Positions 22,617 to 34,437 are shown, numbered from the stretch's first letter. The stretch: 64,000 nt of DNA from Actinostola sp. cb2023 (GCA_033675265.1 JAUJYZ010000630.1:732501-796500), one strand, 5' to 3'. The notes: a model not told the origin generated them from the letters alone. Numbers and translations are program-made.

Positions 22617-23150
22617 AAGAACCACTAGGGAGATTAAGTTAGCAGGCAGCAAAGGTGTAAAGAAGAAAAAAGGTACTTTAAGCCCAAAGCACTTCGTCAC
22701 ACCGTGAACTCGCCTGAAGGATTGGTGGTCGTCCGAGGGAGGGGATTATCATAAATCAACATATTTTATAATTCCAAAATTAATCAACTTTTTAAAATAG
22801 TCAATCATAGTTCAACTGTACCAAAATAGGTATAACTGAGCTACTCTAGATCCAGATTTATTCCATTTTGAACGCATTTCTGGTAAAACTATCCCATTCT
22901 ATCTCTTGTAAATGTCTATTTGGCAATTTTATAGCTATCTCTTGCACTTTTGGATATGTCCGTGTCTCACGCGTGCATGATTATTGCATCAGTTCAGCAC
23001 TTGAATCACATTCATCAACTTTGTTGATGCTGCCCAAGAATGACGTTGTTCTTAAAATTGTGAAACGTTAGTTGTACACAGGATCATTCATAAACTCATC
23101 ATCCTTAATATTAACACTATTACTTCTATGTAATCTATGTAGTATTTTAA
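22617..23150 (+). pseudogene. P450 ghost (copy 3): upstream region fused to the last 17 codons
   Basis: 22617-23010 is collinear with the upstream region of copy 2 (17932-18290), including TCACGCGTGCATGATTATTG. At about 23010-23017 it jumps to the 3' end of exon 2: 23018-23071 encodes TLLMLPKNDVVLKIVKR then stop. The following GTTGTACACAGGATCATTC is the normal 3' flank. More than 95% of the gene is missing, including the initiator, haem loop and intron, so this is a deletion scar and not a working gene. Confidence 0.88.
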
Positions 23151-23298
23151 AAAAAACCGCTTTTCAGGGATTGTTATTTACCCCCCTCCTCTTCCTCCCC
23201 CCCAAAAAACAACTAGCAGTGACATCACTAGCATAACAGTATTAGTAACATGAAAAAAGGAATAATGTAACAGGATCTGATTAATTGTATGAACAGTA

Positions 23299-23439
23299 GA
23301 GTGCAAACCATATGATCGTGAAACAGTACTAACTAATTAGTACTAAATAGCACTAATGAAACAATAGAAAACAATAGAGATAACACTATTTAGTACTATT
23401 TAGTAATAGTACTATTTCACGGACATATGGTTTGCACTC
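23299..23439. mobile_element. 141-bp MITE with TA target duplication (Tc1/mariner-like)
   Basis: Inverted ends GAGTGCAAACCATATG... / ...CATATGGTTTGCACTC; the interior is rich in TTAGTACTATTTAGT and its inverse. TA borders both sides (23297-23298, 23440-23441), and the duplicated flank of P450-2 (near 21105) reads GAACAGTAAGAGAATG without the insert. A partial relative lies at about 23537-23665. Confidence 0.9.
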
Positions 23440-23875
23440 TAAGAGAATGCATGTAATTATGACTTACCTAATAAGGAATAAAATGAATGTTAAACATCCA
23501 CCAAAGCTTTTATCGTGACATTGAAACACTTTACTATGAAAGTGAAATAGTAATAAATCTAAATAGTACTAATTGGTGAAATATCCTTTGTTTTCTATTG
23601 TTTCATCACTCTATTAATTTAGTATTATTTAGTTAGTACTGTTTCACTCTTTTAGTGTTTAATTGTACTCTAAAACAAAACAAAAAACAGTTAGTAATTA
23701 TTACAGTTGGTACCTGCCCATGCAGACAAGTTGAATGATGATTTGGTTGAATTATTATTGAATGATAACCAATCGAAACCCCAGCGCGCAAAGTACTACT
23801 GGGAAATATTGCGCAACTTTTGAATTTGTAGAAGATCCTTATCCAAACATTGAGTTCTACTAGTTTATTACTTAA

Positions 23876-26800
23876 ATGTATCTCGCAATCGCACTCGTTG
23901 TCCTTGTTGTCTTGCTTCTAATATACTGGATCGGTGTAAAGGATTACTCACTAATTGCCGATGTCTCTGTCAATGGTCCAAAACCTTGGCCGTACGTTGG
24001 AAACCTTCCTGATATTCTAAAATATGGCGGCATGCACAAGATGTTGTGGGAGTACTTCAGACGCTTCGGTCGTGTACATAAGCTGTACATTGGTCAAAGA
24101 TGTTGCCTCGCTGTCACCGATCCTGAGATGGTCAAACAAATCACTGTGAAAGAGTTCCACAAATTCCGTAATCGACCAGAGTTTATCAAACTCAATCCTC
24201 CATTATCCTATGCTGTCGGGTTTGCGCGTGATGACACTTGGAAACGAATTCGTACTATTCTGACACCAACGTTTAGTACAGCTAAACTCAAGCAACTCGT
24301 TCCTTTAATCGAAGACTCGTGTGCGGAGATGGAGAAGAAAATGTCGGAATTTGCTGAAACTGGTAAGTTGTTTTGATTTTAAATTGAATTCTGTCATGCT
24401 CTAATGACCCATTTCAGTCAGTTACGTTCTAACGATTTTGCGTGGAGTCTTGCTTTTGTCTGTTTCTTTTGGCTTTCGTTTGTTTCTCTTTCAGTTGACC
24501 TTATTCACGCCACAGATGATTGTCACTTGAAAGTCTATGTCTGAGATAAATAAATCCTAAAAATGACAGGACATGTTCATTTAGATGAAGTGTTGTATAA
24601 ACCTAAATCCAAGGATTCTTTTTATAGGTTGGTTAGTTATATTTTTAATGGTATCTTCATCAAGTACTCCACTCACTAGAAAACTGTAATCTACAGTGGA
24701 ATCCCGCTCGAACTCAGTGTCAAATGAAGCAAAATTATTACTCGGGCACTTCCGGAGGAAGAGTTATAAAATGCGTTTTATTTTTTATTTTTTTTATTTT
24801 AATTTTCGTTGGCCACAAAATGCGAAGTATTTGATCGTATCGGCCAGGAATGTAAGTTTCAGGGTTTCGATTGGCTGAAAACGGGGGTGATGATATCCGA
24901 ACGCCTAATGAAGTAATTGTTCGCTCTAGGTTCGAAGACTAGAAATGCTGGGTCATCGTTAATAGGAGTGCTAACTCATCGTTCCACGACTACAGACTAG
25001 AAGTGCTGTGTAGAAGCTCGTGCTGTATCGAGAGAGAAGCAGAAGAGAAATGATGTTGTATCGAAGGCAAGCCATCGATCACTTCCTTTTAAACACGCTC
25101 ATTTCACATACAAACGCATACGCCGATTCGTGTGGGCCAACTCTGAAAGATGTCGTTTCATTAACAAAAACAAACGCGCCTTCATTACAACGAACAAACG
25201 AAAGACGTTATGAGAACCATCTGACGATGAATATGCAACCTCAACTGGGCGTCCCAAGTACGTACTGCAGACGGACGATTCGGAGATCTTTATCTATGCT
25301 CACCGACACATAGTCTTAATTCTTAACTCTAACTTTATTATTTAATTAGATTATTTATATTGCACGTTCGTATTTTGAACGAGCTTCGCGCTCTTGGACG
25401 ACACGTGACTATTGTATTGTACATAGTCTCCCTCGTCACGCAACTGTCATTGTCATAATGCCCAAGTGTACACTCATTGAGCGTCTTGTTGTTCAAGATA
25501 GGGAACGAAGGCTAATAATAAATATATCTTCAGATAACCGAATACATCTTACAGGAAAAAGGAGGGAATATTTTTTTCTTGTTCGAGATGGCGTGATTTT
25601 CGAGATAACCGAGTTCGTCTAAATACCGATTGGAAAACGAATTTGGATCGGTTTTGTTGGGTGTGGACGGGGGTTTAAGGTGCGGACACACCGTGCATTA
25701 TAGAGTGCAATATTGCTGGCAATTTTGTTGCATCGAGTGTCCACCCCTGCAACATTTCTCGCAATGGACTAACTTGCGCTCACACGACGCAATTTGTTGC
25801 TCGCAATGTTGCTGAAGTAGAAATCGATTATTAAGGCCCAGACACACGATGCAACATTGACTGCAATATTGCTGGCAGTTTTATTTTGTTGCACACCACA
25901 GGGAGCCCAAGCTCATTATCTGTGAAGAACGTTGTTTAATTTGCATATTTACAGTAGCGCGCTTTAAAACATCCCTCCGTATTTCAAGATTTTTCGCTAA
26001 AAAAAAAAATTCACTGTGTTGTTCTTACTTCTTTCGATGCTGTGACGGCGTTTCAGCGCCATTAGAGCGTTTTTACGAAAATACCAAAACGCTCTAATGG
26101 CGCTAACGCCGTCACAGCATCGAAAGAAGACACACGATGAAAAAAAAGTTTTATTATTTACGAAAAATCTTGAAATACGGAGGGATGTTTTAAAGCCACA
26201 TACATTTACTGCAAATATGCAAATTAAACAACGGTCTTCACAGATAATGAGCTTGGGCTCCCTGTGGTCACACGATGCAACGTTGCGCGTAACTCGATTG
26301 CAGAAGTAGAACTCGATCCTACTTAATTCTGCAGCTGTTGCGCGCAACGTTGCAAGAAAAGGTTGCACCGTGTGTCCGGGCCTTTCAGTAGAGCAGATTT
26401 CGTATGACTGTGAAAAACCACGGCGCACGGCACGGCACGGTCACGGCACGAAATCATTCGAAATCCTAAATCATCACGGTCACGGCACGGCACGTCCGTG
26501 CCGTAAGTTTTTCACAGTCATTCGAAATCTGCTCTATACATCAGCAACACATGTTGCAGGGGTGGACACACGTTGCAATAGTAAAGGGCCGGACACACGG
26601 TGCAACATTGCGCGCAACATTGCACGCAACACGTATTGTTGCAGCGTGTGTCCACCTCTGCAACATGTTGCGCGCAATGTTGCAGAAGTAGAATCGAGTC
26701 CTACTTCTGCAACATTGCGAGCAACAAATTACGTCGTATTAGCGCGCGCTAGGCAATTGCGCGCAACATGTTGCAGAGGTGGACACACGCTGCAACAAAA

Positions 26801-27934
26801 TTGCCAGCAATGTTGCGCGCAATGTTGCACCGTGTGTCCGCACCTTAAATGTTGCCGGCAATGCTGCGCGCAATGATGCACAGTGTCTGCACCTCAACTC
26901 AAATAGTGGCCAGTCATAGAATTGTAATTGAAATATTGCTTAATCCTCTTTTTTTTTCAGGAGAAAATGTGAATTGCACAAGAATTTTTACTCTGTTTGC
27001 ACTGGATGTCTTAATGAAAGCAGCGTTTGGCTACGAAACGAACATCCAAAACGAGCCCAACGAAAAATTCCTCAATTCGGTCAAAAATGCTCTGAGTGTT
27101 CCTCTCTGGAAACTCGCCTTCTCCATGTTCCCGTTTTCTGACCACATCAGCGAACTTCTCCACATCCAAGTGTTCAGAGATGCGGATTATTTCATGGACA
27201 TTGCCCGTACCATCATAGCCAGTAGACAAAAAGTAGGATCACAGGGAAGGCGCGATTTACTCCAGTTGACGTTGCAGGCACGCGAAGAAGAAGTGGCCGG
27301 ATTTCCAAAACTGAGCGACGATGAACTGGCAGCGCAGCCGGTAGCGTTTCTGATTGCAGGGTTCGAGGGCACTGCAATTACTTTGACAAGTACTGCATAT
27401 CTACTGGCGACTAACCCGGAAGTACAAGAAAAGCTTATTCAAGAACTTGACAAAGCCAGAGCAGATAGGAAGGATACACCTTTGTATGACTTGGCACATC
27501 GTATCGAATACCTCGATCAAGTGGTTTCAGAAGTGCTACGTCTGTGCAGTCCAGGATTTAACCTTACCAGGACCTGCGAAGAAGAAGTGGTTATCAAGGG
27601 AGTACGCTTTCCCAAGGGCGTCGAGGTTAGTATTCCTATCTATTGTCTTCACCGAGATCCGGAGGCCTGGGAACGACCAGACGAGTTCTACCCAGAACAC
27701 TTTACGGCCAAAGCAAAACAGAAGCGCCATCCATATTCGTATATGCCATTCGGCATCGGTCCTCGGCAATGCCTCGGAATAAAGTTCGCTCTTAACGAGG
27801 TCAAGACCGCCTTGCTGACGATACTGGAGAAGTACAAGTTTGAACGGGTTCCTGAAACTGTTAAACTTGAACATAAAGCAACAGTGTTGATGCTGCCCAA
27901 GAATGACGTTGTTCTTAAAATTGTGAAACGTTAG
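23876..27934 (+). CDS. Cytochrome P450, CYP3-clan type (array copy 4), altered I-helix
   Basis: Exons 23876-24362 and 26961-27934, joined in phase 1, give 486 aa. Anchor, hinge, helix C, EVLR and haem loop FGIGPRQCLG are all present. The I-helix reads AGFEGT where copies 1 and 2 have AGFETT, so the conserved Thr (position 299) that relays protons to the bound oxygen in most P450s is Gly. Neighbouring residues also differ (AAQPVAFLI against TAQSMVFLV). Exon 1 also differs locally (GQRCCLAVTDPE against GRRPGFAITDPE). Similarity to the other copies starts abruptly at the ATG: the 5' flank is unrelated to theirs. The 2.6-kb intron is filled by nested transposons. Possibly a changed chemistry, such as isomerase-like or peroxide-dependent activity; that is inference. 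Confidence 0.92.
25895..26266. mobile_element. 372-bp foldback, reference copy of the CCACAGGGAGCCCAAGCT family
   Basis: Ends CCACAGGGAGCCCAAGCTCA and its exact inverse; arms of about 180 bp pair nearly throughout (TTAATTTGCATATTT, AAACATCCCTCCGTATTT, TCTTTCGATGCTGTGACGGC and their inverses) up to a small loop near 26085. Other copies or ends: 3817-4003, 5451, 16440, 36470-36573, 40834, 43722-44027, 48524. Confidence 0.92.
26389..26536. mobile_element. 148-bp foldback MITE
   Basis: TAGAGCAGATTTCG...TGACTGTGAAAAAC pairs with GTTTTTCACAGTCA-type sequence and CGAAATCTGCTCTA; the core is repeated CACGGCACGGCACGG and inverse. It sits between the two inner arms of the nested complex. Confidence 0.85.
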
Positions 27935-28165
27935 TTGTACACAGGATCATTCATAAACTCATCATCCTCTTTTTTTCTAACACCATTAAACATCGATCTA
28001 TTTAATCATGTGTTTTGATTGCTACCTTTACAACAACAAAAAAGAAGAAAAAAGTGTGTATAATGAACTTTTGAACACCGTGTAAAAATGCACTAACTTT
28101 ACTGACGTTTTGGACGTTACTGTCCTTCGTTGGATTACACACTTGTGATTGTTATTACATCGACG

Positions 28166-28268
28166 CAGTCTCTACTAGTTTAACCAATAGTCCCTATCAG
28201 TCTCTACTAGCCGTTTAACCGCTAGTCCCCGTCAGTCTCTATATTTGTTGAACCGCTAGTCCCTATCA
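28166..28268. repeat. Short tandem repeat, about 3 units
   Basis: CAGTCTCTACTAG, GTTTAACCGCTAGTCCC and variants repeated about three times with a period of 36-44 bp. Confidence 0.75.
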
Positions 28269-28710
28269 GTGTTGCCTTTACAGTATCTTTTACATATAGA
28301 ACAAAGCTAAGCTTTTCTGACAGCCAGGTCCCCATAGTCACGTATTTCAACTTTTCTTTCAGTTTTTGTAGCCTTGAAGAACACATCAGAAAATATATTG
28401 TTTGTAATGCTCATTGTAAATGCTGTTGCGGCTATTCCACCATGACACTGTCACCATACCAATCTCTCCCATTTGTTGCGGTTTTTCGTTAAGTGTTTAG
28501 ATGATTTAAATTAGGAAACAGACATTTTCCTTTTTTCTCTCTCTTCTTTTGAGCATGAATTTCGGATCGATTCGCGGGCTCATAAGACCTTGTCGAAGCC
28601 AACGATTTGTTTGCCATTTCAGTCATATTGCCCCGTTTTTCTCATCCTCGGAATGATGCCGTACTCAGTGGAGCCAGATCGAGTGTAAAAGGGGAGGAAG
28701 GGAAGGTTAC

Positions 28711-29118
28711 ATACACCCTATGCATAAATCGATTTATGTAATTTGCATAAATTTGCAAAAACTGAAAGAATAACGAGTTAAGTAAAGGTAAAATAATAGA
28801 TTGAAAGATCATCCACAGTTTAGTAAATACCCCAAAAGTGCATTAATAAAAATGAAACCATCATGAAGTAATAAGCGTTTGAAAGGTGCAAAATACATGG
28901 AAACGAGGCTGGTAGGCCCAAAGTCCAGTTTCTGGCACAAATCTTTGTAATTTCAAGTCACTATAACTTTTCAAGATTGCATAGTACAGCCCTAAAATTT
29001 GGTGTGTTCATTTTTGATAACACTTTCTTCAAAGAGATGCTCAGATATTACTGTAACATATTCCCAATAACGAAATGAATGTGATTTTACGATTCTACCA
29101 TTTATGCATAGGGTGTAT
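28711..29118. mobile_element. 408-bp MITE with ATACACCCTATGCATAAAT ends
   Basis: ATACACCCTATGCATAAAT at the left and its inverse ATTTATGCATAGGGTGTAT at the right; weak pairing inside and no open frame. Confidence 0.8.
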
Positions 29119-29966
29119 AGATAGCTAGTTTAGTTTACAATTATCTCGGAGCCCTAAGGCTGAACTACATAATTCATAAAATGATAACTGAAAAAAAAAA
29201 CTGAAAAGAAAAAGGAAAAGGGAGAGGAGGAATCATTCCCCCCTCCCTGTTTCCCCAGATCAATATAGCCTTACTGAGTTGTACACTTTTTGTTTCTGGA
29301 GCTATTATTTTGGCTTTCTGCTGTTTTGTAGAAAAATAAAGACTGATTTACATAAATATTTTAATGAAAGATAGCGAATATAAATTAAGAAATTGCTGAA
29401 GATGATAACATCAAAATGAATAGATTAACCTACCATATATGGAGATTCGTGTCAAATTTGATGATGGGAGGAAAGGGCATGTCAAGATCCTTGTAAGTAT
29501 AAATTACACTGGACCTATCTTAAACCAAATTTGCATAACGTTATTGCACATTTAAAACGTTATATGAACATACAAATACAGTGTTTTGAATAGCGACAGT
29601 AACTATTTCAGATTCAACAACACAATAATCAAATCTGCTAAGAGGGGGAAGAAAATATCACAAATGATTACAGCTTAGTTAATTCATGTCTGTCATTTAC
29701 TAAATATTGAAGTCACGCAACAACGGCGTCACTCAATGGTTTCTTGGAAGCTATAGCGATTTATACTTTAACAAATATCTCCTGGGGTTAAGTCAAGGCA
29801 GACCATTGCAGGAAATTGTTACTTTGTGTGACTACAGGTTTAGAGGAAGACGGGGAAGAAGCCAGGGGAAGAAGCCTTCCATAGAGAAGAACTCATAGCT
29901 TGATCACTGCTTGATCCGCTTTAGTCACAGCTGTTAGTTTCGTGCTCAATTTACTAACACGTAAAA

Positions 29967-32900
29967 ATGGAACATTTGGTGGATCCCCCAAACACAGAGG
30001 TTCGTCGTTCCTCGAAGCTGTGGAAAATCCTTGCAGGTATCTTCTTTGTCATTTCTGTAGTTATGACAGCATTGTGTTTATGGATGGTCCTTAGACCAAG
30101 TATACAGACACAATTGATTCCTCACTCCAGCACGCCTTCTGTTGATTCGACGTGTCCACGACAGCCGCCATTGTTTCCTCTGCCGTCTCCACTACCACAG
30201 GAAATCAATAAGACACTCCATATTATCAATGCTCATCTCATAAACCTTGTAGAAAAGGTAGAACACAAGGAAAACATGTCTGCCATGTCCATGAACATCG
30301 TGTATCAAAACATGACCCTTTGGAGCGGGCATTATGGTAGTAAGGTTTTCAAAGGGTCGATTCCCCCAGATGATCATACAAGATATCGCATTGGCAGCGT
30401 CACAAAGATCTTCCCGGTTCTTTTACTCTTCAAACTCTACGAAGATGGAATTATTACTTCACTAGATGATCCCCTCGTTAAATATGCTCCCGATTTCTCC
30501 ATTACGAATCCATTCAGTGACATTAATATTAATATCACGCTGAGGCAAATTGCTAGTCAAATGTCTGGATTGCCTCGGGAAGCACCATGTGGATACCGAT
30601 GCATGACCACAACTTCAGCCCAACAGTTGGCTTTGCTGAAATCCGAATTTCTAGTTGTTAAGCCCTGGACAATTCCTTCGTACAGTAACCTTGGTTACGC
30701 GTTGCTAGGGCGACTTTTGACTGAAAACCTCCTTAATACCACCTTTGAAACATGGGTTCAAGAGCACATTTTGGATCCTCTTGGTATGAGAAATACTGGT
30801 TTTAAAATAACGAAGGAAGTGAAGGAAAATATGGCTTTACCTTATTTTACCAATGGTACAGTTATGCCGTTTATGGAACTGGGATGGGCAGGGCCTGCAG
30901 GTAATCATCAATCTAGTTATATATATATATACACCATGTTTTCAAAAACGTTGTCCATTTACAAAATACAAAATAGTAAAATGGAATATTAAGAGAAACA
31001 AAAGGAACTCTGGCGGAACTCTGGCTCATTGTTTATCTAAATACAGTAATTCCTTTTTACTATTTATTGTAATGGGACAACGTTATTGAAAACAGGTGTA
31101 TATAGCTGGCGGTTTTCATAAAACAGTGGTCTAGCCTTGTAGCCAACTAGCATTTAGTGATTATATTTCAATTAGTTCTGTTTAATTTCTAATATTTTGT
31201 TAAATTTACATTTTTCTTCTAATTGTTTTTAGTGATATTTGATATTGTAAGCGCTATGAATGTTAGTATCAGATTTTAAGAGGTTATGGTTAGCCCGCCG
31301 TGTAAACGTAAGCTGCGTGGCGGCCCAAAGGGTACGGGGATCGGAGGGACTAGGGATCGGAAGGGGAAGGGGAACTGAGGAGAGGAGGAGAAAACGAGGG
31401 GGAATCTCCCCTTCCCCTTCCGATCCCTAGTCCCTCCGATCCCCGTACCCTTTGGGCCGCCACGCAGGCTATGTAAACGTCGAGAGAATGTATGGCTGAG
31501 CCATTATTCGTATTTCAAGAATGCTGCCTCGGAGATAGGTGACAAAAATCATGATTTCAAATTATTATACATAGTCCCCGTCCAGGCGTATATTATTATC
31601 CGTTTTCGTTTGAAAACACATACTTTTCTCTCCGTTCTGGCCTCCCATTCACACGTAAACAGCGTTTTCGGTCATCAAATACGGAGACTTCCGAAAACCT
31701 GTCCCGAGTGGAGTGATTTGAAAATGTCGACTTATTATCGTTTCCGTGTGGACGTCGGGCGAAAACGGAGCTTTGCGAAAATGTTGACGTCACTCCTTTT
31801 AAAAACTCCTTGGCGCGAAACGTGACCGCTGACAGAATTTCGCTCGCGCATGCAAACTAACTACGCCATGCTCAATAGTGTTCACGTGGGCGAGTTGGCG
31901 ATGGAAAACGATTCCCAAAACGGTCCGGTCGTGTGGACGGTAAACGCGTTTGATGCGGAAACGGATACGTGTGGACGGGGCCTAAAAGTATCTTACCCCT
32001 AAAAAATGTTTTTTTAAGGAATCTAACGCACTCCATGCATCACATCATTGAAGATGGCTATAGTTATCTTCGTGATCATTGTATACAGCCGACGCGGGGC
32101 CTTGAAGATTTTGGGTTGTCAGATAAAAAAATTAATGTGTGGGCTTTTAAATCCCAAAATGGTCGTATTAACGGAGTGGTATGCCCGGGTTCCACTCATG
32201 CTCGAGAACACAGCGGTGCTCTTCGGCGTTTCATCCGAGCCCGCGCCGAAGAGCACCGTTGGACTCTCTAGCATGGGTTCCACTGCACCTGTCCTATGAC
32301 AGCTTACGACGTCCAGATAACCTTTTTTGAAACAGGTGGATTGTGTTTTAAAAACTCTACAAAGGGTGCTAGTGCATGCTTGCGATAACCGGCAGTTCCT
32401 ACTGCGAGTAGTGTAGTATCACGTCTATCCTGCGATATTACCGATAATTGGATGTCATTTGTTGTTGTATTAACATTTATAGGAGAAATGTACTCAACAG
32501 TAGCTGACCTAATGAAGTTAGCCAATGTCTTCATCTATCCTGAGGAACAATCACTGTTGAAGCCAGAAACTGTACGTGAAATGTTGTTACCTGACTTTAT
32601 CACTCGTGATGGTTTGTGGTTGTGGGGCTCGCCATGGGAGATGCGTTTTACCAACGATTTCGTCGCTCGACAAAAGGGTGGCAACATTGACACATACAAT
32701 GCAGTATTCTCAGTCATACCTGAAATGAAGTTAGCATTGAGTGTTTTAGTTAGTGTTGCTCCTGTCTTGAAAGATGAAGGCTTCACTTGTTTCAAGGTTG
32801 CAGATTTTATCCACGCAACACTGCTTCCCGCTTTGAACCAAACTTTGTTTGAGATCCACAGCAAGGCATCTTTCCCTATATCAACCAAACCATTCCTTGG

Positions 32901-33294
32901 CGAATACTTCATCTATCAAGTCAGCATGGCCACAGGCAAGATTGGTAAAATTAATGTAACTATCAAACAAGACAAGGATGTTCTTCAAGTGATACCAACT
33001 ATTGCTGCTCTTCGTGAAAACGGCTTTGTCCTCAAATATATCGGTAAACCATTGCTTTTTCAGGGTGTGGCAAAGGCTGCAATTGGTTCCCCTTGCATTT
33101 TTGCACACCTGGGCCTATTTTGTTCAGTCAAGTTTGACCCACCAGGACCAGATGGTCTCTCAATGGGTTTCAATGCTGCTGCATGGAAGATCAAAGGAGT
33201 ACGAATTGACTCCAGCAACAACACTCCTCCTGAGACAAATGAAAAGGAGCTTCCAATACCCACCAACAGGCTGTTTTTCAATCCACCCATATAA
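29967..33294 (+). CDS. Beta-lactamase-like membrane protein, LACTBL1-related (copy a)
   Basis: Exons 29967-30900 and 32483-33294, joined in phase 1 (AG/GTAATC ... TTTATAG), give 581 aa. Type II membrane topology: a basic start, one hydrophobic span (about residues 20-42), then a Pro-rich linker and a class C beta-lactamase/penicillin-binding fold. The catalytic motif S-V-T-K is at 144-147, Y-S-N at 239-241, and K-G-G in exon 2 (RQKGGNIDT) in place of K/H-T-G. Several N-x-S/T sites suit an extracellular or luminal domain. Vertebrate LACTBL1 has no settled substrate. The exon 2 start AGEMYST matches AGQMYST in copy b, which supports the junction. The 1.6-kb intron is largely transposon sequence. 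Confidence 0.88.
31310..31471. mobile_element. 162-bp foldback with 9-bp target duplication (Mutator-like size)
   Basis: AAGCTGCGTGGCGGCCCAAA... / ...TTTGGGCCGCCACGCAGGCTA with arms of about 70 bp (CCCTTCCGATCC, AGTCCCTCCGATCCCCGTACC and inverses). TGTAAACGT flanks both sides (31301-31309, 31472-31480). Lies in the intron of LACTBL1-like copy a. Confidence 0.9.
31573..31984. mobile_element. MITE with GGCCCCGTCCACACGTATC-type ends
   Basis: Left AGTCCCCGTCCAGGCGTAT and right inverse GATACGTGTGGACGGGGCC; interior GTTTTCG/CGAAAAC repeats. A related fragment is at 37320-37503. Confidence 0.75.
32189..32283. mobile_element. 95-bp palindromic repeat
   Basis: GGTTCCACTCATGCT and CGGTGCTCTTCGGCG pair with CGCCGAAGAGCACCG and AGCATGGGTTCC. 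It lies 200 bp before exon 2 of LACTBL1-like copy a. Confidence 0.7.
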
Positions 33295-33350
33295 AACAGT
33301 GTGCATTCACATATACAATATATAGAAAAATATTAAACTAATAATGAGAT

Positions 33351-33356
33351 AATAAA
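33351..33356 (+). promoter_or_regulatory. Poly(A) signal of LACTBL1-like copy a
   Basis: AATAAA 57 bp after the stop codon. Confidence 0.6.
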
Positions 33357-34437
33357 ACCAATCACATGATTATTAGAATAATAATATGAATCATTTCAAA
33401 TAAATGACAAATAGGATAATTAATGCACATATATAAATATATTGAGCCTATGAAATAACCATATAGATAATTACATGTTAGCTCCTGAACGATTGGTCAA
33501 GAGATGCATTATGAGTTATTACCTTATTTTTTTAATTAACTGTTAACTAGTTTTATATTTAAATTTTTATCATTGATTTTAAAAACAAGATAACCATTAT
33601 TTTTATTATTTAGGACTAAGATAGAAAAATGATGTATGGGAAATGAACTAATGAGATACACTTGTATACATATAATAATAAAAGCATCGGAGGCACATAA
33701 TTAAAGCATTTGGAACTCTCTTTGGTACTCTGGAACTCTTCAAATTATCAGTTTCCACAAGCAATTTTATAATGAAAATAACATGAATGTAGTATGTTTT
33801 GAAATGACAGTGAAGTGACATCCTGCATGCAGATATGTGCTACTCCAAACACCACACCAGCTATTCCAAATGCAAAATAATTGTTTTGTTTTGTCAAATA
33901 ATGGTCAGGTCAAAAGTAAAGGGTTAAGTCAATCCTGGGCTAAGAGGCCCACATTGCTGGTGCTTATCACATGTAACTCCAGTTTCAGTGGCTTGAAGCA
34001 ACTTCAAGTATTACTTCTCCCCCTGGATGAGATGATAGTTCAGTTCAGATAAATGAGATTACCCCCCTTGTCAAAGGACACAATCTGATCACCTGGGAGT
34101 CAGGGAATGAACTCAGGTCATCATCCTAGAATGGCCAGATTCTAATGGCATGCATTGACCAACAAGTCAGGTCGATTTAGCATATCAATCAGCAGGTACA
34201 GTAGATGCTGCAACAGCATATCACAAGCTAAAGGTATATAATATAGAAGTGACTAAAAAGTAAAACAAAAGAAACAAAAATAGCATGTAGAAGTAGACTA
34301 GTAGTAGACAAATAATACATGTATGCCTGGATAATAATAATAATTTAATATTTATTTTCTGGACTAGCTATATTAAGTATTACTATGGTCAGTAAATGCG
34401 GCAGAAGAGTAGCAACAGCATCCTCGTTCGTTTAAAT

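Larger units (their letters stand above)
25677..26846. mobile_element. Nested repeat complex with GGTGCGGACACACCGTGCA ends
   Basis: Outer ends AAGGTGCGGACACACCGTGC and its inverse enclose 1.17 kb. Within it a second pair of related ends (AAGGCCCAGACACACGATGC at 25833, inverse ending 26384) surrounds the foldback at 25895-26266, and a different foldback sits at 26389-26536. Much of the rest is GCAACATTGCGCGCAAC-type self-complementary sequence. Similar GCAA-rich repeats occur at 45370-45440 and 57354-57510. No transposase. Confidence 0.8.
27935..29966. other. Region between P450-4 and LACTBL1-like gene
   Basis: No gene seen. It contains the tandem repeat 28166-28268, the MITE 28711-29118 and AT-rich sequence. 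The frame at 29707-29898 lacks any domain. Confidence 0.5.

Noticed and set aside
26370..26876. 168-codon Cys/His-rich ORF
   Set aside because: It spans the nested GCAACATTGC and CACGGCACGG inverted repeats; the composition follows the repeats.
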